Source: an uncultured Eubacteriales bacterium
GTDB lineage: Bacteria; Bacillota; Clostridia; Peptostreptococcales; Anaerovoracaceae
DNA: 37,464 bases
Assembly (NCBI GenBank): GCA_900320285.1
Contig: ONRQ01000014.1
Span: forward strand, 1-37,464
Direction: 5' to 3'
Below the pieces are notes generated by a model. That model ran no database searches and was not told the DNA's origin. It saw nothing but the letters and a program-made list of their open reading frames with translations. Of this stretch, positions 15,723-24,479 are shown one piece after another; the stretch's first letter is position 1, and each line of letters opens with the position of its first letter. Made by a program: the position numbers and the translations under genes.

Positions 15723-17366
15723 ATGCAGCCCGCACTATACAGAGCCGAAAGGCCGGAAGTTTTCGAAGAAGTAATAGGCCAGAAGCACATCGTCCGCATC
15801 CTGCAGAACCAGATCAGGACAGGTACGGTGAGTCAGGCTTATTTATTTGCCGGAACTCACGGAACGGGCAAAACCAGCACAGCGCGAATACTTGCAAAAG
15901 CTGTCAACTGTATGGAGGGTGAACCCGGTGATCCGGGAATGAATCTCCCGTGCGGAAAGTGCGAAAACTGCGAAGCCATACGCGAGGGCAGGTTCGTCGA
16001 TGTTATAGAACTCGACGCAGCCTCCAACAACGGCGTTGACGACCTCAGGGCAATCATCGAGATGGTGAAGTATCCTCCGGCAGTCGGAAGATACAAAGTG
16101 TACATAATCGACGAGGTCCACATGCTCAGCACAGCTGCTGAGAACGCGTTCCTCAAGACTCTCGAGGAGCCGCCTGAGCACGCAATCTTTATTCTTGCGA
16201 CTACCGATCCTCAGAAGGTGAGATCCACCATAAGATCGCGCTGCATGCAGCTGAACTTCAGGCGTGTCACCGAAGAGGAACTCGTGGAGGGCATGAAGAG
16301 GATATGCGCCAGAAGAGGCATACATGCTACTGACGACGCGCTCTCGACCATAGCTTCGAGAGCTGACGGTTCGGTCAGGGACGCGCTCAGCATACTGGAG
16401 CAGTGCACTGCGGCAGGGGATAAGGAACTCAGCAGAGCGGCGGTTCTTGAATATACGGGAGCTGCGGGAGCTGACTTCTTCCTTGCTCTGACCGGTGCTG
16501 TGATCGCGGGCGATGCAGGCAAGGCGCTCATATATATAGATGAGATAATCAGGCGCGGCAAGGACCCGAGGCAGATCATGAAGGACTGGCTCAAGCACAT
16601 GCGCGACCTCATGATAGTAAAATATGTAGGAAAGGCCGAGCGAATCGTTGGCTCATCGGGTGAGAACATCTCGAGGCTCAGGGCACAGGCCGATCTGACA
16701 GATGTGACGTTCATAGAAAAGTCGATCCGTCTGATCTCTGAATACATCAATCTCGGGAGATATTCCGAGAGACCGCGCATACTTCTCGAGACCGCGGCAG
16801 TAAGACTCGCTTCTCCGGATGACAGTGCGGAGGCTCCCTCGAGAAGACCTCTGAGACCTGCTCCGAAAAGAGAGGCAGCTCCGGCAAGACCGGCTGAGAA
16901 AGCTGCGCATGTGGCAGCTCCGGCAGAAGAGGAATCTGCGGCAGAGGCGCTCGCCGGAATGATAGCTTCCGTTCAGAAAGAGGAACCGGGAAGTCCGGAG
17001 GAGATGTGGGACCGTATAGTCAGAGCGGTGTCTGCCAGCGACAGAACGTTCATGAGCCTCGTGGGACGCTACTCGGCAGGCGTGGAATACGATGCGGGCA
17101 GACTGACCGTCATTGTGAGTCCGGGCAAGCTGAGGCTCGCTGAAGACAAATCGGGCGATATAACCCAGGCTGCCAAGAGCATTTACGGCAGCGATGTCTA
17201 CGTAACGATGAGAGGCGGGGTCATATCCAAGTCCGGTGCGGCAGAGGAAAGCACGGGCATATCAGAGGAAGAGACTGCAAGGATAATCAACGACGATATC
17301 AATAAGAACGAAGTGATCGGCGATATAGTGGATCTGTTCGGTATAGAGCCGGTCATAGAAGACTGA
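15723..17366 (+). CDS. dnaX: DNA polymerase III subunits gamma/tau
   Basis: The 547-residue product is the clamp-loader ATPase. It starts MQPALYRAERPEVFEEVIGQ, with Walker A GTHGTGKTSTARI, a cysteine zinc module (CGKCENCEAI), Walker B YIIDEVHML, the SRC/arginine-finger region RSTIRSRCMQLNF, and the helical domain III. The C-terminal part (about 400-470) is an Ala/Pro/Glu-rich linker followed by a shorter folded end. I chose ATG 15723 (AAGAGG upstream) because an in-frame upstream start would run into the SRP RNA. I see no strong slippery sequence for making a short gamma form. Confidence 0.96.
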   Translation: MQPALYRAERPEVFEEVIGQKHIVRILQNQIRTGTVSQAYLFAGTHGTGKTSTARILAKAVNCMEGEPGDPGMNLPCGKCENCEAIREGRFVDVIELDAASNNGVDDLRAIIEMVKYPPAVGRYKVYIIDEVHMLSTAAENAFLKTLEEPPEHAIFILATTDPQKVRSTIRSRCMQLNFRRVTEEELVEGMKRICARRGIHATDDALSTIASRADGSVRDALSILEQCTAAGDKELSRAAVLEYTGAAGADFFLALTGAVIAGDAGKALIYIDEIIRRGKDPRQIMKDWLKHMRDLMIVKYVGKAERIVGSSGENISRLRAQADLTDVTFIEKSIRLISEYINLGRYSERPRILLETAAVRLASPDDSAEAPSRRPLRPAPKREAAPARPAEKAAHVAAPAEEESAAEALAGMIASVQKEEPGSPEEMWDRIVRAVSASDRTFMSLVGRYSAGVEYDAGRLTVIVSPGKLRLAEDKSGDITQAAKSIYGSDVYVTMRGGVISKSGAAEESTGISEEETARIINDDINKNEVIGDIVDLFGIEPVIED

Positions 17367-17384
17367 TAAATACAGGAGGACGAA

Positions 17385-17768
17385 ATGGGTAAAGGAATGA
17401 AGGCCGGAAAGAAGCCTAAAAACAGAAACGGCGGCGGCGCAAAGGATATGCAGAAGCAGCTGAAGCAGCTCCAGGCTATGCAGGCCGAGATGGAGCAGAA
17501 GCAGGCTGAACTCGAAAAGAAGGAGCTCACAACGACAGCCGGCGGCGGCGCAGTTGAAGTAACGATCAACGGCAAAAAGCAGATCACAGCGCTGAACATC
17601 GACAAGGACGTTGTCGATCCTGATGATGTTGAAATGCTTCAGGACCTCGTAATGGCGGCTGTTAATGAAGCGATCAGACAGATCGAAGAGCTCGAGGAAT
17701 CCGAGATGAACAGCATTACGGGCGGCTTCGGCGGCATGGGCGGCGGACTTGGAGGCTTCGGCTTCTGA
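17385..17768 (+). CDS. YbaB/EbfC family nucleoid-associated protein
   Basis: This 127-residue protein has the YbaB pattern: a helical [20 protein letters not shown] segment, [20 protein letters not shown], then [20 protein letters not shown] and [10 protein letters not shown]. Family members are dimeric DNA-binding proteins of the nucleoid. The ends are unusual only in being Lys/Gly-rich at the start and Gly/Met-rich at the end ([15 protein letters not shown]). AGGAGG stands before the ATG. It overlaps recR by one base in the standard dnaX-ybaB-recR order. Confidence 0.95.
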   Translation: MGKGMKAGKKPKNRNGGGAKDMQKQLKQLQAMQAEMEQKQAELEKKELTTTAGGGAVEVTINGKKQITALNIDKDVVDPDDVEMLQDLVMAAVNEAIRQIEELEESEMNSITGGFGGMGGGLGGFGF

Positions 17769-18370
17769 TGAAGCAGTATCCGCGTTCACTCAACAAGCTG
17801 ATAAATGAGCTGGGAAAGCTTCCGGGTATTGGCGGAAAGACCGCTCAGAGGCTCGCTTTTCATGTGCTCAGCCTGACTGACCGCGAGGCGGAGATGCTGG
17901 CCGAGTCGATCGTGGAGGCCAAGAGATCACTGCACTACTGCAGCGTCTGCGGCAATCTGACCGACAAGGACATCTGCGGCATCTGCTCCGACGGCTCAAG
18001 AGACAGGAGCGTCATCTGCGTCGTTGAGACACCTCAGGACGTAATGGCGATGGAACGCATACGCGAATATAAGGGTACTTATCACGTGCTCCACGGAGTG
18101 ATATCTCCGGCCGAGGGCATAGGTCCTGCCGACATCAACCTGAAGAGCCTGATCGAAAGGCTGCAGGGCGACAGCGATGTCGAGGAAGTTATCATAGCCA
18201 CCAACCCTAACATAGAGGGAGAGGCTACAGCTATGTATATTGCAAGACTTCTGAAACCGGCAGGAATCAAGGTGACGAGGATCGCGCACGGAATACCGGT
18301 AGGCGGAGACCTCGAATATGCAGATGAAGTCACACTTCTTAAAGCTGTTGAAGGACGAAGGGAACTCTAG
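17768..18370 (+). CDS. recR: Recombination mediator RecR
   Basis: The 200-residue protein has all RecR parts: the helix-hairpin-helix [20 protein letters not shown], a four-cysteine zinc finger ([18 protein letters not shown]), the Toprim domain ([17 protein letters not shown], followed by [18 protein letters not shown]), and the C-terminal [20 protein letters not shown]. RecR works with RecO/RecF to load RecA at gaps. The start codon overlaps the ybaB stop (TGATG). After the stop there is only a weak GCCGCAT/ATGCGGC hairpin, not a clear terminator. Confidence 0.97.
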   Translation: MKQYPRSLNKLINELGKLPGIGGKTAQRLAFHVLSLTDREAEMLAESIVEAKRSLHYCSVCGNLTDKDICGICSDGSRDRSVICVVETPQDVMAMERIREYKGTYHVLHGVISPAEGIGPADINLKSLIERLQGDSDVEEVIIATNPNIEGEATAMYIARLLKPAGIKVTRIAHGIPVGGDLEYADEVTLLKAVEGRREL

Positions 18371-18428
18371 GAATCGGGCCGCATGATGCGGCACCATATA
18401 ACTTGCTTAGAAGGGAGCAAACATAGTT

Positions 18429-19793
18429 ATGAAAAGAAAACTGACGATGAAAGAGACCATCGTCGTCGCAAGTACGCTGTTCGGAATGTTCTTCGGTGCC
18501 GGCAATCTCATATTCCCGGTGCACCTGGGACAGATGGCGGGCAGCAATGCATGGCCGGCGATATTCGGATTCTGTATTACGGCTGTGACGGTCCCGATCC
18601 TCGCAGTAGCGGCTATCGGAAACACACACAGTGACAACCTGATGGAGCTTTCGAACAAGGTGTCGGGATGGTACGGCAGGCTGTTCACGGCAGTGCTTTA
18701 CCTCACGATAGGACCGTTCTTTGCTATCCCGAGATGTGCATCAGTATCGTTCACCACAGGTCTTGCGCCTATAGTGGGCGAGTCGCACTTCAGGCTCTGG
18801 CAGCTCATTTTCACATTCATATTCTTCGCGTTCGTAATGTATTTCTCGCTCAGACCGGGCAAGATCACCACATGGATCGGACGTGTTATCAATCCGCTGT
18901 TCCTGCTGTTCCTCGGTATTCTCATAGTCGTGGCACTCATCCATCCGGGAGCACCGATGTCTGAGGTCACACCGGCAGACGCTTATCAGAACAGTGCGTT
19001 CTTTAACTCCATAATCGAGGGATACGGCACGATGGATGCTATCGCGGGACTCGCATTCGGTATCGTTATCATCAATGTCGTAAGAGACCTCGGAGTAGAT
19101 AAGGACAGCGATGTTGCAAGAGAAACTCTTAAGGCAGGAGTGTTCGCAGGCATACTGATGTTCGTCATCTACATGCTCACCATCATAATGGGTGCACAGT
19201 CAAGAGGACTCTTCGATGTTTCCGATAACGGCGGCATCGCGCTTACACAGATTTCGAACCATTACCTTGGAAGTATCGGAAGCATCGTGCTCGCGCTGAC
19301 CATCACATTCGCCTGCCTCAAGACGGCGATCGGACTTATCACAAGCTGCGGAGAGATGTTTGTAAAGCTCGTACCGGGCAAGCTCAACTACAGAGGATGG
19401 GCAATGTTCTTCACACTGTTCTCGTTCATCGTTTCGAACGTAGGACTCACAGCGATCATCAATTACGCGGTTCCTGTGCTGATGCTTCTCTATCCGCTTG
19501 TAACGGTTCTTATCATCATGGCGCTTTGCGAGAAGGCATTCGGCAAGAGCAAATACGTATACAGACTGGTGACTCTCGGTGCATTTATCCCGGCAGTATT
19601 CGACTTCTTCAAGACACTGCCTGCAGGTGTCCAGAACGCGCTGCACATCTCTGCAATAACAGAGTTCGGACGCAAAGTATTCCCGTTCTTTGACCTCGGC
19701 CTCGGCTGGGTGGTACCGGCGCTGATCGGACTGGTCATCGGCCTCGTGCTGACATTCGCTATGCGCGGCAAAGACAAAAAAGCAGCTGCGTAA
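18429..19793 (+). CDS. brnQ: Branched-chain amino acid transporter, BrnQ family
   Basis: The 454-residue protein is a twelve-helix secondary carrier of the LIVCS/BrnQ family that imports Leu, Ile and Val with a cation. Typical sequence is GMFFGAGNLIFPVHLGQMAG at the N-terminus, RCASVSFTTGLAPI, DAIAGLAFGIVIINVVRDLG, and LTITFACLKTAIGLITSCGE. The C-terminus is a short Lys-rich tail. AGAAGGGAG lies upstream of the ATG. No riboswitch or T-box is visible in the short 58-base gap upstream. Confidence 0.95.
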   Translation: MKRKLTMKETIVVASTLFGMFFGAGNLIFPVHLGQMAGSNAWPAIFGFCITAVTVPILAVAAIGNTHSDNLMELSNKVSGWYGRLFTAVLYLTIGPFFAIPRCASVSFTTGLAPIVGESHFRLWQLIFTFIFFAFVMYFSLRPGKITTWIGRVINPLFLLFLGILIVVALIHPGAPMSEVTPADAYQNSAFFNSIIEGYGTMDAIAGLAFGIVIINVVRDLGVDKDSDVARETLKAGVFAGILMFVIYMLTIIMGAQSRGLFDVSDNGGIALTQISNHYLGSIGSIVLALTITFACLKTAIGLITSCGEMFVKLVPGKLNYRGWAMFFTLFSFIVSNVGLTAIINYAVPVLMLLYPLVTVLIIMALCEKAFGKSKYVYRLVTLGAFIPAVFDFFKTLPAGVQNALHISAITEFGRKVFPFFDLGLGWVVPALIGLVIGLVLTFAMRGKDKKAAA

Positions 19794-19863
19794 GCATATT
19801 ACAAAAGCCAGACAAGGCTGCTGCTTATCGGAAACAGCATAAAACAAAGAAAAAATGATACAG

Positions 19864-19898
19864 CCGCGGTGTTGCTCATACGGCACCGCGGACTTCTA
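19864..19898 (+). terminator. Possible terminator after brnQ
   Basis: CCGCGGTG (19864-19871) and CACCGCGG (19884-19891) form a perfect 8-bp GC-rich stem with a 12-base loop, but the following ACTTCTATAT is a poor T-tract. A second stem GGGCGCA (19911-19917) / TGCGCCC (19937-19943) sits just before the next ribosome site. Confidence 0.4.
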
Positions 19899-19957
19899 TA
19901 TAAGGGTATAGGGCGCACAATCAAAGAAATAGTACTTGCGCCCGGACAGGAGATTAT

Positions 19958-20437
19958 ATGTCAATAGAAATTGCAAGAGCATATCTGGAAAAATATGGCA
20001 TGGTCGACCGCGTCAGGGAATTTGACGTCTCAAGCGCGACGGTCGAGCTGGCGGCAAAGGCGGTCGGCGTAGAGCCTGCCCGCATCTGCAAGACGCTCAG
20101 CTTCAAACTCAAGGACGGCACGGGCATCCTCGTACAGGCAGCCGGTGACGCCAGAGTCGACAACAAGAAATACAAGAATTACTTCGGCGAAAAAGCAAAG
20201 ATGCTCTCGCCTGAAGAGGTTCCTGAATACACAAACCACGAGATCGGCGGAGTCTGCGCATTCGGCGTTACACGCGACGATGTCAGGATCTACTGCGACG
20301 AGTCGATGAAGAGGTTCGAATCAGTGTTCCCGGCCTGCGGCTCCTCAAACTCTGCCGCAGAGTTCACACCGGACGAACTTTTCGACGTTTCTCGCTCACT
20401 CGCCTGGATCGACGTCTGCAAACTGCCTGAGGCATAA
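19958..20437 (+). CDS. YbaK/EbsC-type aminoacyl-tRNA deacylase
   Basis: The 159-residue protein has the YbaK/ProX fold: SSATVELAAKAVGVEPARIC with the conserved lysine in KTLSFK, VQAAGDARVDNKKYKNYFGE, LSPEEVPEYTNHEIGGVCAF, and the final SSNSAAEFTPDELFDVS. Relatives hydrolyse mischarged tRNAs such as Cys-tRNAPro or Ala-tRNAPro. Which tRNA it edits cannot be told from sequence. It has its own ribosome site AGGAG at 19948-19952 and is followed by a terminator, so it may be a single-gene unit or follow brnQ. Confidence 0.88.
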   Translation: MSIEIARAYLEKYGMVDRVREFDVSSATVELAAKAVGVEPARICKTLSFKLKDGTGILVQAAGDARVDNKKYKNYFGEKAKMLSPEEVPEYTNHEIGGVCAFGVTRDDVRIYCDESMKRFESVFPACGSSNSAAEFTPDELFDVSRSLAWIDVCKLPEA

Positions 20438-20487
20438 ATCGAGTAATTTCTCAGCAGGAAACAGATATCGGTACATCAATACTAAAG

Positions 20488-20537
20488 AAAAAGCACGACA
20501 GACATGGTATAAACCGCATCTGCGCGTGCTTTTTATT
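20488..20537 (+). terminator. Rho-independent terminator after the YbaK gene
   Basis: AAAAAGCACG (20488-20497) pairs with CGTGCTTTTT (20525-20534). The stem is continued after a bulge by CAGA/TCTG (20499-20502 / 20519-20522) and followed by TTTTTATTATATT. Confidence 0.75.
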
Positions 20538-21049
20538 ATATTCCTCGGAACTGTTTATGAATAATATGAGGAATAAAGTAAATATGCATAAATATGAAAA
20601 AGAATTCTGAGAGTCAAGCTGCCAAAGATTCGTTCAGAAGGAATTTCTGAAAATGTTCTACATAATTCCTCTGATATTTGGTTTCATGTAGAAAAAGCGA
20701 AAGAGTATTTCTAAGCGCCGTTCGGATAAAACATTATAGTCTGATGAACTGTGAGCGAGAGGAGAAATGATTCTATATTTACAGGCTTTTTTTGGCGCTT
20801 TTGCCCGTTTTTCACACTTGCCTATCAGTGAATAAAGATTCGTCAGAAAATTATGGCTGTTTTTTCTACATGAAGTCCCTAAAAACGAGATCATATGCAG
20901 AAGAAAATAAAAGTTTCCTTTTTTTAATTGATATGAGATGCTCTGAAAATTCTGCCAGAATCAGACTGTCGCAAATGTAAGTTTTCTAATAAATGGTACG
21001 GTACAGAGCCGAAGCACAGGATGTATTTGTAAGAAAACAGTAATTATGC
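20538..21049. other. Long AT-rich intergenic region without a credible gene
   Basis: I see no coding region here. Short open frames on both strands (for example 20658-20894 minus and 20792-20980 plus) lack ribosome sites and owe part of their sequence to an inverted repeat. The region holds repeated modules described separately and stretches rich in A and T, unlike the neighbouring GC-balanced genes. Confidence 0.6.
20624..20874. repeat. Repeat cluster: 14-bp inverted repeat plus direct repeat module
   Basis: TTCATGTAGAAAAA (20683-20696) and TTTTTCTACATGAA (20861-20874) are a perfect 14-bp inverted pair 164 bases apart. In addition AAAGATTCGTTCAGAA (20624-20639) followed by TTCTACAT (20656-20663) recurs as AAAGATTCGTCAGAA (20834-20848) followed by TTCTACAT (20865-20872). 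This suggests a decayed or non-autonomous repeated element. Confidence 0.6.
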
Positions 21050-21078
21050 TTGACCGAAGGATGCAGGGATGCTATGAT
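21050..21078 (+). promoter_or_regulatory. Promoter of the amino acid ABC transporter operon
   Basis: TTGACC (21050-21055), a 17-base spacer and TATGAT (21073-21078) match a housekeeping promoter. Transcription would begin near 21085, about 100 bases before the first gene. Confidence 0.65.
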
Positions 21079-21094
21079 TGCTTTGTCAATTTAG

Positions 21095-21114
21095 CACTTT
21101 AGCACGCTAAAGTG
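21095..21114. promoter_or_regulatory. Operator-like 20-bp palindrome
   Basis: CACTTTAGC (21095-21103), AC and GCTAAAGTG (21106-21114) form a perfect dyad starting about ten bases after the predicted transcription start. A half-site TTTAGCAC is repeated just upstream. A repressor bound here would block the transporter promoter. The absence of a T-tract argues against a terminator. Confidence 0.6.
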
Positions 21115-21186
21115 AGCAAACAATCAATAACTGGTCTATAACTAAGGAAGAAAAGAAAAAGTTACAATCGGAAAGGACTAAAAAAG

Positions 21187-22017
21187 ATGAAAAAGAGATT
21201 AACAGCACTTGTGCTTGCATTCGCGATGATCTTCACGATGACAGTTTTGACGGCATGCGGTGGCAATCAGGGCGATCAGGCCGATCAGGGTGATCAGTCA
21301 GAAGGCAGGACTTTCGTCATGGGAATCGACCCGGAGTATCCGCCTTTCTCGTATCTCGGAGACAACGGGGAGTACACAGGCTTCGACGTGGACGTTGCCC
21401 GCGCGGTATGCGACAAGCTTGGTTGGCAGCTTGAGATATTCGAACTCAACTGGGACAACAGGTATATCCAGCTTGACAACAACGAATGCGACTGCGTCTG
21501 GTCAGGCATGACAATCCTCGAAAGTACTAAGGAAGAGGGATACGTCCTCTCTGCGCCGTACTTTGACAACAGCCAGGTGCTCATGGTCAAAGCGGACAGC
21601 GGTATTGCTTCGTCGGCTGACCTCGCCGGCAAGGACGTAGGCGTACAGCTCGGAACCAGCGGAGACATTCTGCTGGGCGAAGACCTTGCTGAACTCGCCG
21701 GAACATTCAACAGTGTCGTCAGAAGCGACAGCTTCCTCAAGTGCTTTACAGAGCTGGACGGCGGTGCGGTAGACGCGGTGCTCGTCGACGCTCCGGTCGC
21801 GGCAAGCTACGCTGCCGAGCACGATGGCTTCGTGATCCTTGACGAGAAACTCGGCGGCGAACAGTACGGCATCTGCTTCCGCTCGGGAGACCAGGAGCTG
21901 TGCGATGAGGTCGAAGGCGCGATCCAGGAGCTGGTTGCGGATGGAACTTACAAGCAGATTGCTGAGAAGGAAGAATATGGGGAGATCATAAACAGCCTTA
22001 TCTTCCTGCAGCAGTAA
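21187..22017 (+). CDS. Amino acid ABC transporter substrate-binding lipoprotein
   Basis: The 276-residue protein has a lipoprotein signal peptide ending in the lipobox LTAC (Cys24), then a Gly/Asp/Gln-rich linker (GDQADQGDQ). The family-3 solute-binding fold follows: FVMGIDPEYPPFSYLGDNGE, YTGFDVDVARAVCDKLGW, the CDCVWSGMTI hinge strand, and VGVQLGTSGDILL. Such proteins capture polar or basic amino acids outside the membrane. The ligand-binding arginine usually found near 'TxxR' appears replaced (SGMTILESTKEEGY), so the ligand is uncertain. It starts the operon, with GGAAAGGA upstream. Confidence 0.93.
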   Translation: MKKRLTALVLAFAMIFTMTVLTACGGNQGDQADQGDQSEGRTFVMGIDPEYPPFSYLGDNGEYTGFDVDVARAVCDKLGWQLEIFELNWDNRYIQLDNNECDCVWSGMTILESTKEEGYVLSAPYFDNSQVLMVKADSGIASSADLAGKDVGVQLGTSGDILLGEDLAELAGTFNSVVRSDSFLKCFTELDGGAVDAVLVDAPVAASYAAEHDGFVILDEKLGGEQYGICFRSGDQELCDEVEGAIQELVADGTYKQIAEKEEYGEIINSLIFLQQ

Positions 22018-22075
22018 CCGCAGGGCCGGGCCGCAGCGCCCGCCACAATTCTGATCGTATAACAAGAGGTAAACT

Positions 22076-22723
22076 ATGTCACTTTGGACTATGATAGTTT
22101 CGATGGCGGAGGGGCTTGAGCGTACCTGCGCCATCTTCTTTCTGACACTGATATTCTCGCTCCCGCTGGGCATGTGCGTGGCTCTGCTCAGAATGAGCAA
22201 GAACAAAGTCGTCGCGAACGCGACGCGGTTCGTCATCTCTGTTCTCAGGGGGACGCCGCTTATGCTGCAGTTGCTGGCCGTCACCTACGGTCCGTACTAC
22301 CTGTTCGGCATCGGCGTCGCGCGGAACAAGCTGATCCCGGTCGTGATCGCTTTCGCCATCAACTACGCGGCCTACTTTGCCGAGATCTACCGCGGCGGCA
22401 TCGAATCCATCCCGCTGGGGCAGTATGAAGCGGCAAACGTCCTCGGCTACACCAAAACGCAGACCTTCATCAGGATCATCCTGCCGCAGGTCGTCAAGAG
22501 GATCATGCCGAGCGTGACCAACGAAGTCGTCACGCTGGTCAAAGACACCTCGCTCGCATTCACGGTCTCGTACCAGGAGATGTTCACGATAGGCAAGCAG
22601 ATCGCCAACTCGCAGACGAGCTTCATGCCATTCGTCGTGGCCGGAGTCTTCTACTTTGTGTTCAACGCGATCGTTGACTACGGAATGGGCCGGATCGAAA
22701 ACCGGCTGGATTACTACAACTGA
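22076..22723 (+). CDS. Amino acid ABC transporter permease
   Basis: The 215-residue integral membrane protein is of the HisM/GlnP type. It has about five helices, the [20 protein letters not shown] segment typical of polar amino acid permeases, and the EAA loop contacting the ATPase ([20 protein letters not shown] then [10 protein letters not shown]). It lies between the binding protein and the ATPase in the usual order. The 58-base gap before it contains a GC-rich sequence (GGGCCGGGCCGCAGCGCCCG) that may form a weak hairpin and lower downstream expression relative to the binding protein. Confidence 0.94.
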   Translation: MSLWTMIVSMAEGLERTCAIFFLTLIFSLPLGMCVALLRMSKNKVVANATRFVISVLRGTPLMLQLLAVTYGPYYLFGIGVARNKLIPVVIAFAINYAAYFAEIYRGGIESIPLGQYEAANVLGYTKTQTFIRIILPQVVKRIMPSVTNEVVTLVKDTSLAFTVSYQEMFTIGKQIANSQTSFMPFVVAGVFYFVFNAIVDYGMGRIENRLDYYN

Positions 22724-22745
22724 TCACTGCAGAAGGAGCGTTACT

Positions 22746-23504
22746 ATGATACTTGAAATGAAGAATATCGAGAAGTCCTTCGGTGATCTGGAGGTGCTGA
22801 AAGACATAAGCTTTGGAGTTGACCGAAGCGAGGTGGTGAGCATAATCGGACCGTCTGGATCAGGCAAGTCTACACTGCTCAGATGCGCGACTTTTCTGGA
22901 GACCATCGACGGCGGAGAGATATCCTATATGGGTGAGAAAGCGGCACATACCGACAGCAACGGCAGAGCGGTCTATGTGACTCCTAACGAGCTGAGGCAT
23001 TTCAGAAAATACTGCGGACTGGTGTTCCAGCAGTTCAATCTGTTCCCGCACTACAGCATACTGAAGAACCTCACCGATGCACCTATACATGTGCAGGGCG
23101 TGAGCCGCGAGGAGGCGGAGGAGACAGCGATGGATCTTCTGCGCAAGATGGGCATCGAAGACAAGGCGAATGCCTATCCGTACCAGCTGTCCGGAGGTCA
23201 GCAGCAGAGAGTCGCGATCGCGAGAGCTATGGCGATGAAACCTGAAATACTCTTCTTTGACGAGCCTACTTCGGCTCTCGACCCGGAGCTGACCGGGGAG
23301 GTGCTGAAGGTCATACGCCAGCTCGCAGAAGAGAAGATGACGATGGTGGTGGTGACCCATGAGATGCCGTTCGCGAGGGCGGTAAGCAACCGCGTCATAT
23401 TTATGGAAGGTGGAGTCATCGTAGAGCAGGGCGATCCGCGTGATGTATTCGGTGATCCGCAGGAGGAGAGGACCAAGCAGTTCCTGCGTGTATTTGAAAG
23501 ATAA
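22746..23504 (+). CDS. Amino acid ABC transporter ATP-binding protein
   Basis: The 252-residue ATPase has Walker [10 protein letters not shown], the Q-loop [12 protein letters not shown], the signature [14 protein letters not shown], Walker [15 protein letters not shown] and the switch histidine VVVTHEM. It powers the transporter encoded just upstream. An insertion in the region after Walker A ([20 protein letters not shown]) is a little longer than in GlnQ. I chose ATG 22746 with AGAAGGAG upstream; a longer in-frame version begins inside the permease gene and lacks homology. The stop is immediately followed by the racemase start. Confidence 0.95.
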   Translation: MILEMKNIEKSFGDLEVLKDISFGVDRSEVVSIIGPSGSGKSTLLRCATFLETIDGGEISYMGEKAAHTDSNGRAVYVTPNELRHFRKYCGLVFQQFNLFPHYSILKNLTDAPIHVQGVSREEAEETAMDLLRKMGIEDKANAYPYQLSGGQQQRVAIARAMAMKPEILFFDEPTSALDPELTGEVLKVIRQLAEEKMTMVVVTHEMPFARAVSNRVIFMEGGVIVEQGDPRDVFGDPQEERTKQFLRVFER

Positions 23505-24398
23505 ATGGAAGACAGAATTCAGTACTGCATATTTGATCCGACCGGAAATATTACTGCCCTGGTGGAGACCCCGGTTGATATAGCGAATCAGCCGGCGGTC
23601 GCATCAAGGATAATGGAGCTGGAACCTGACGTAGAGCAGGTCGGCTTCGTTACCTATGCTAATCAATCGGCGCTTGCGGAAGGCGACGCGCCGGTCAGTC
23701 TTCGAATGGCAGGAGGAGAGTTCTGCGGCAATGCCACGATGTGTGCGGCAGCGCTCGTTGCCATCCACAATGACCTGCGGGGCGGTGTGGTGCCTGTGCA
23801 GATAAAAGTAAAGGTAACGGGGACAACTGAGCCATTGACAGTCAGTCTGGAGCAGCAGGGTGCCTTTAGTTTCAGCACGGCTGTCAGTATGCCGCCGGCC
23901 ATCAGGATAGGCAAGATCGAACTGCAGTCTGCGGAAGCGGCCGACGCCTCTGAAAGCGGCAGCACTGGCGAGACCGGCGCCATGCTCTCACTTCCAATTG
24001 TGGAGATGGAGGGCATCAGTCACATAATAATTGAACCTGAGTCGGGCTTCTTCGGAATTAAAGATGACCCGGATTTCGCCGAATCCATGCTTAGGCACTG
24101 GTGCGGCGTGCTCGGAGCGGATTGTCTCGGCATGATGTTCCTGGGTGAGGGCGATACGCTCCGTCCGATGACACCGCTGGTGTACGTTCCGGGAGCCGAC
24201 ACGATGTTCTGGGAAAACTCCTGCGCAAGCGGGAGCGCGGCGGCAGGCATGTATCTCGCCGCGAAAGCCGGATCGCCTGTGGACGTCACATTTGACGAGC
24301 CGGCAGGCAGATTCAGAGTAGAAAGCGATCCGGCGACAGGCCGTACTGTTCTTCATGGATCGGCAATACTTCGCGGATCAACTATTTTTGCAAATTAG
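23505..24398 (+). CDS. DapF-fold amino acid racemase/epimerase
   Basis: The 297-residue protein has the two cysteine motifs of the diaminopimelate epimerase fold: GGEFCGNATMCA (Cys74) and WENSCASGSAAAGM (Cys240), which act as the acid/base pair without cofactor. The N-terminus, YCIFDPTGNITALVE, differs from true DapF (usually 'MHGLGND') and is more like the non-DAP branch that includes CntK-type histidine racemases. The ATG directly follows the ATPase stop, so it is translated with the transporter. I infer that it racemises the imported or a related amino acid. Substrate identity cannot be read from sequence. An internal Ser/Gly/Glu insert lies near 148-158. Confidence 0.85.
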   Translation: MEDRIQYCIFDPTGNITALVETPVDIANQPAVASRIMELEPDVEQVGFVTYANQSALAEGDAPVSLRMAGGEFCGNATMCAAALVAIHNDLRGGVVPVQIKVKVTGTTEPLTVSLEQQGAFSFSTAVSMPPAIRIGKIELQSAEAADASESGSTGETGAMLSLPIVEMEGISHIIIEPESGFFGIKDDPDFAESMLRHWCGVLGADCLGMMFLGEGDTLRPMTPLVYVPGADTMFWENSCASGSAAAGMYLAAKAGSPVDVTFDEPAGRFRVESDPATGRTVLHGSAILRGSTIFAN

Positions 24399-24450
24399 AG
24401 GAGGCGGCGCTGCTGCTGATAGACCTAAGTAAATAGAGTGCTTACCGACG

Positions 24451-24479
24451 TTGCATTCATTGACATATGAGACTATAAA
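24451..24479 (+). promoter_or_regulatory. Promoter overlapping the upstream terminator
   Basis: TTGCAT (24451-24456), a 17-base spacer and TATAAA (24474-24479) form a good promoter for the acyl-CoA ligase gene. Its -10 box overlaps the left arm of the following terminator hairpin. Confidence 0.5.

Noticed and set aside
15723-17366. Programmed frameshift in dnaX making a separate gamma subunit
   Set aside because: I found no A-AAA-AAG-type slippery heptamer followed by a stem-loop in the expected middle part of the gene.
20658-20980. Two short ORFs on opposite strands sharing FFYMK
   Set aside because: The shared residues come from the 14-bp inverted repeat read on each strand; neither ORF has a ribosome site or homology I recognise.
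22656-22745. Longer start for the ABC ATPase
   Set aside because: The extra 30 residues overlap the permease and do not match ATPase N-termini; AGAAGGAG fits the ATG at 22746.
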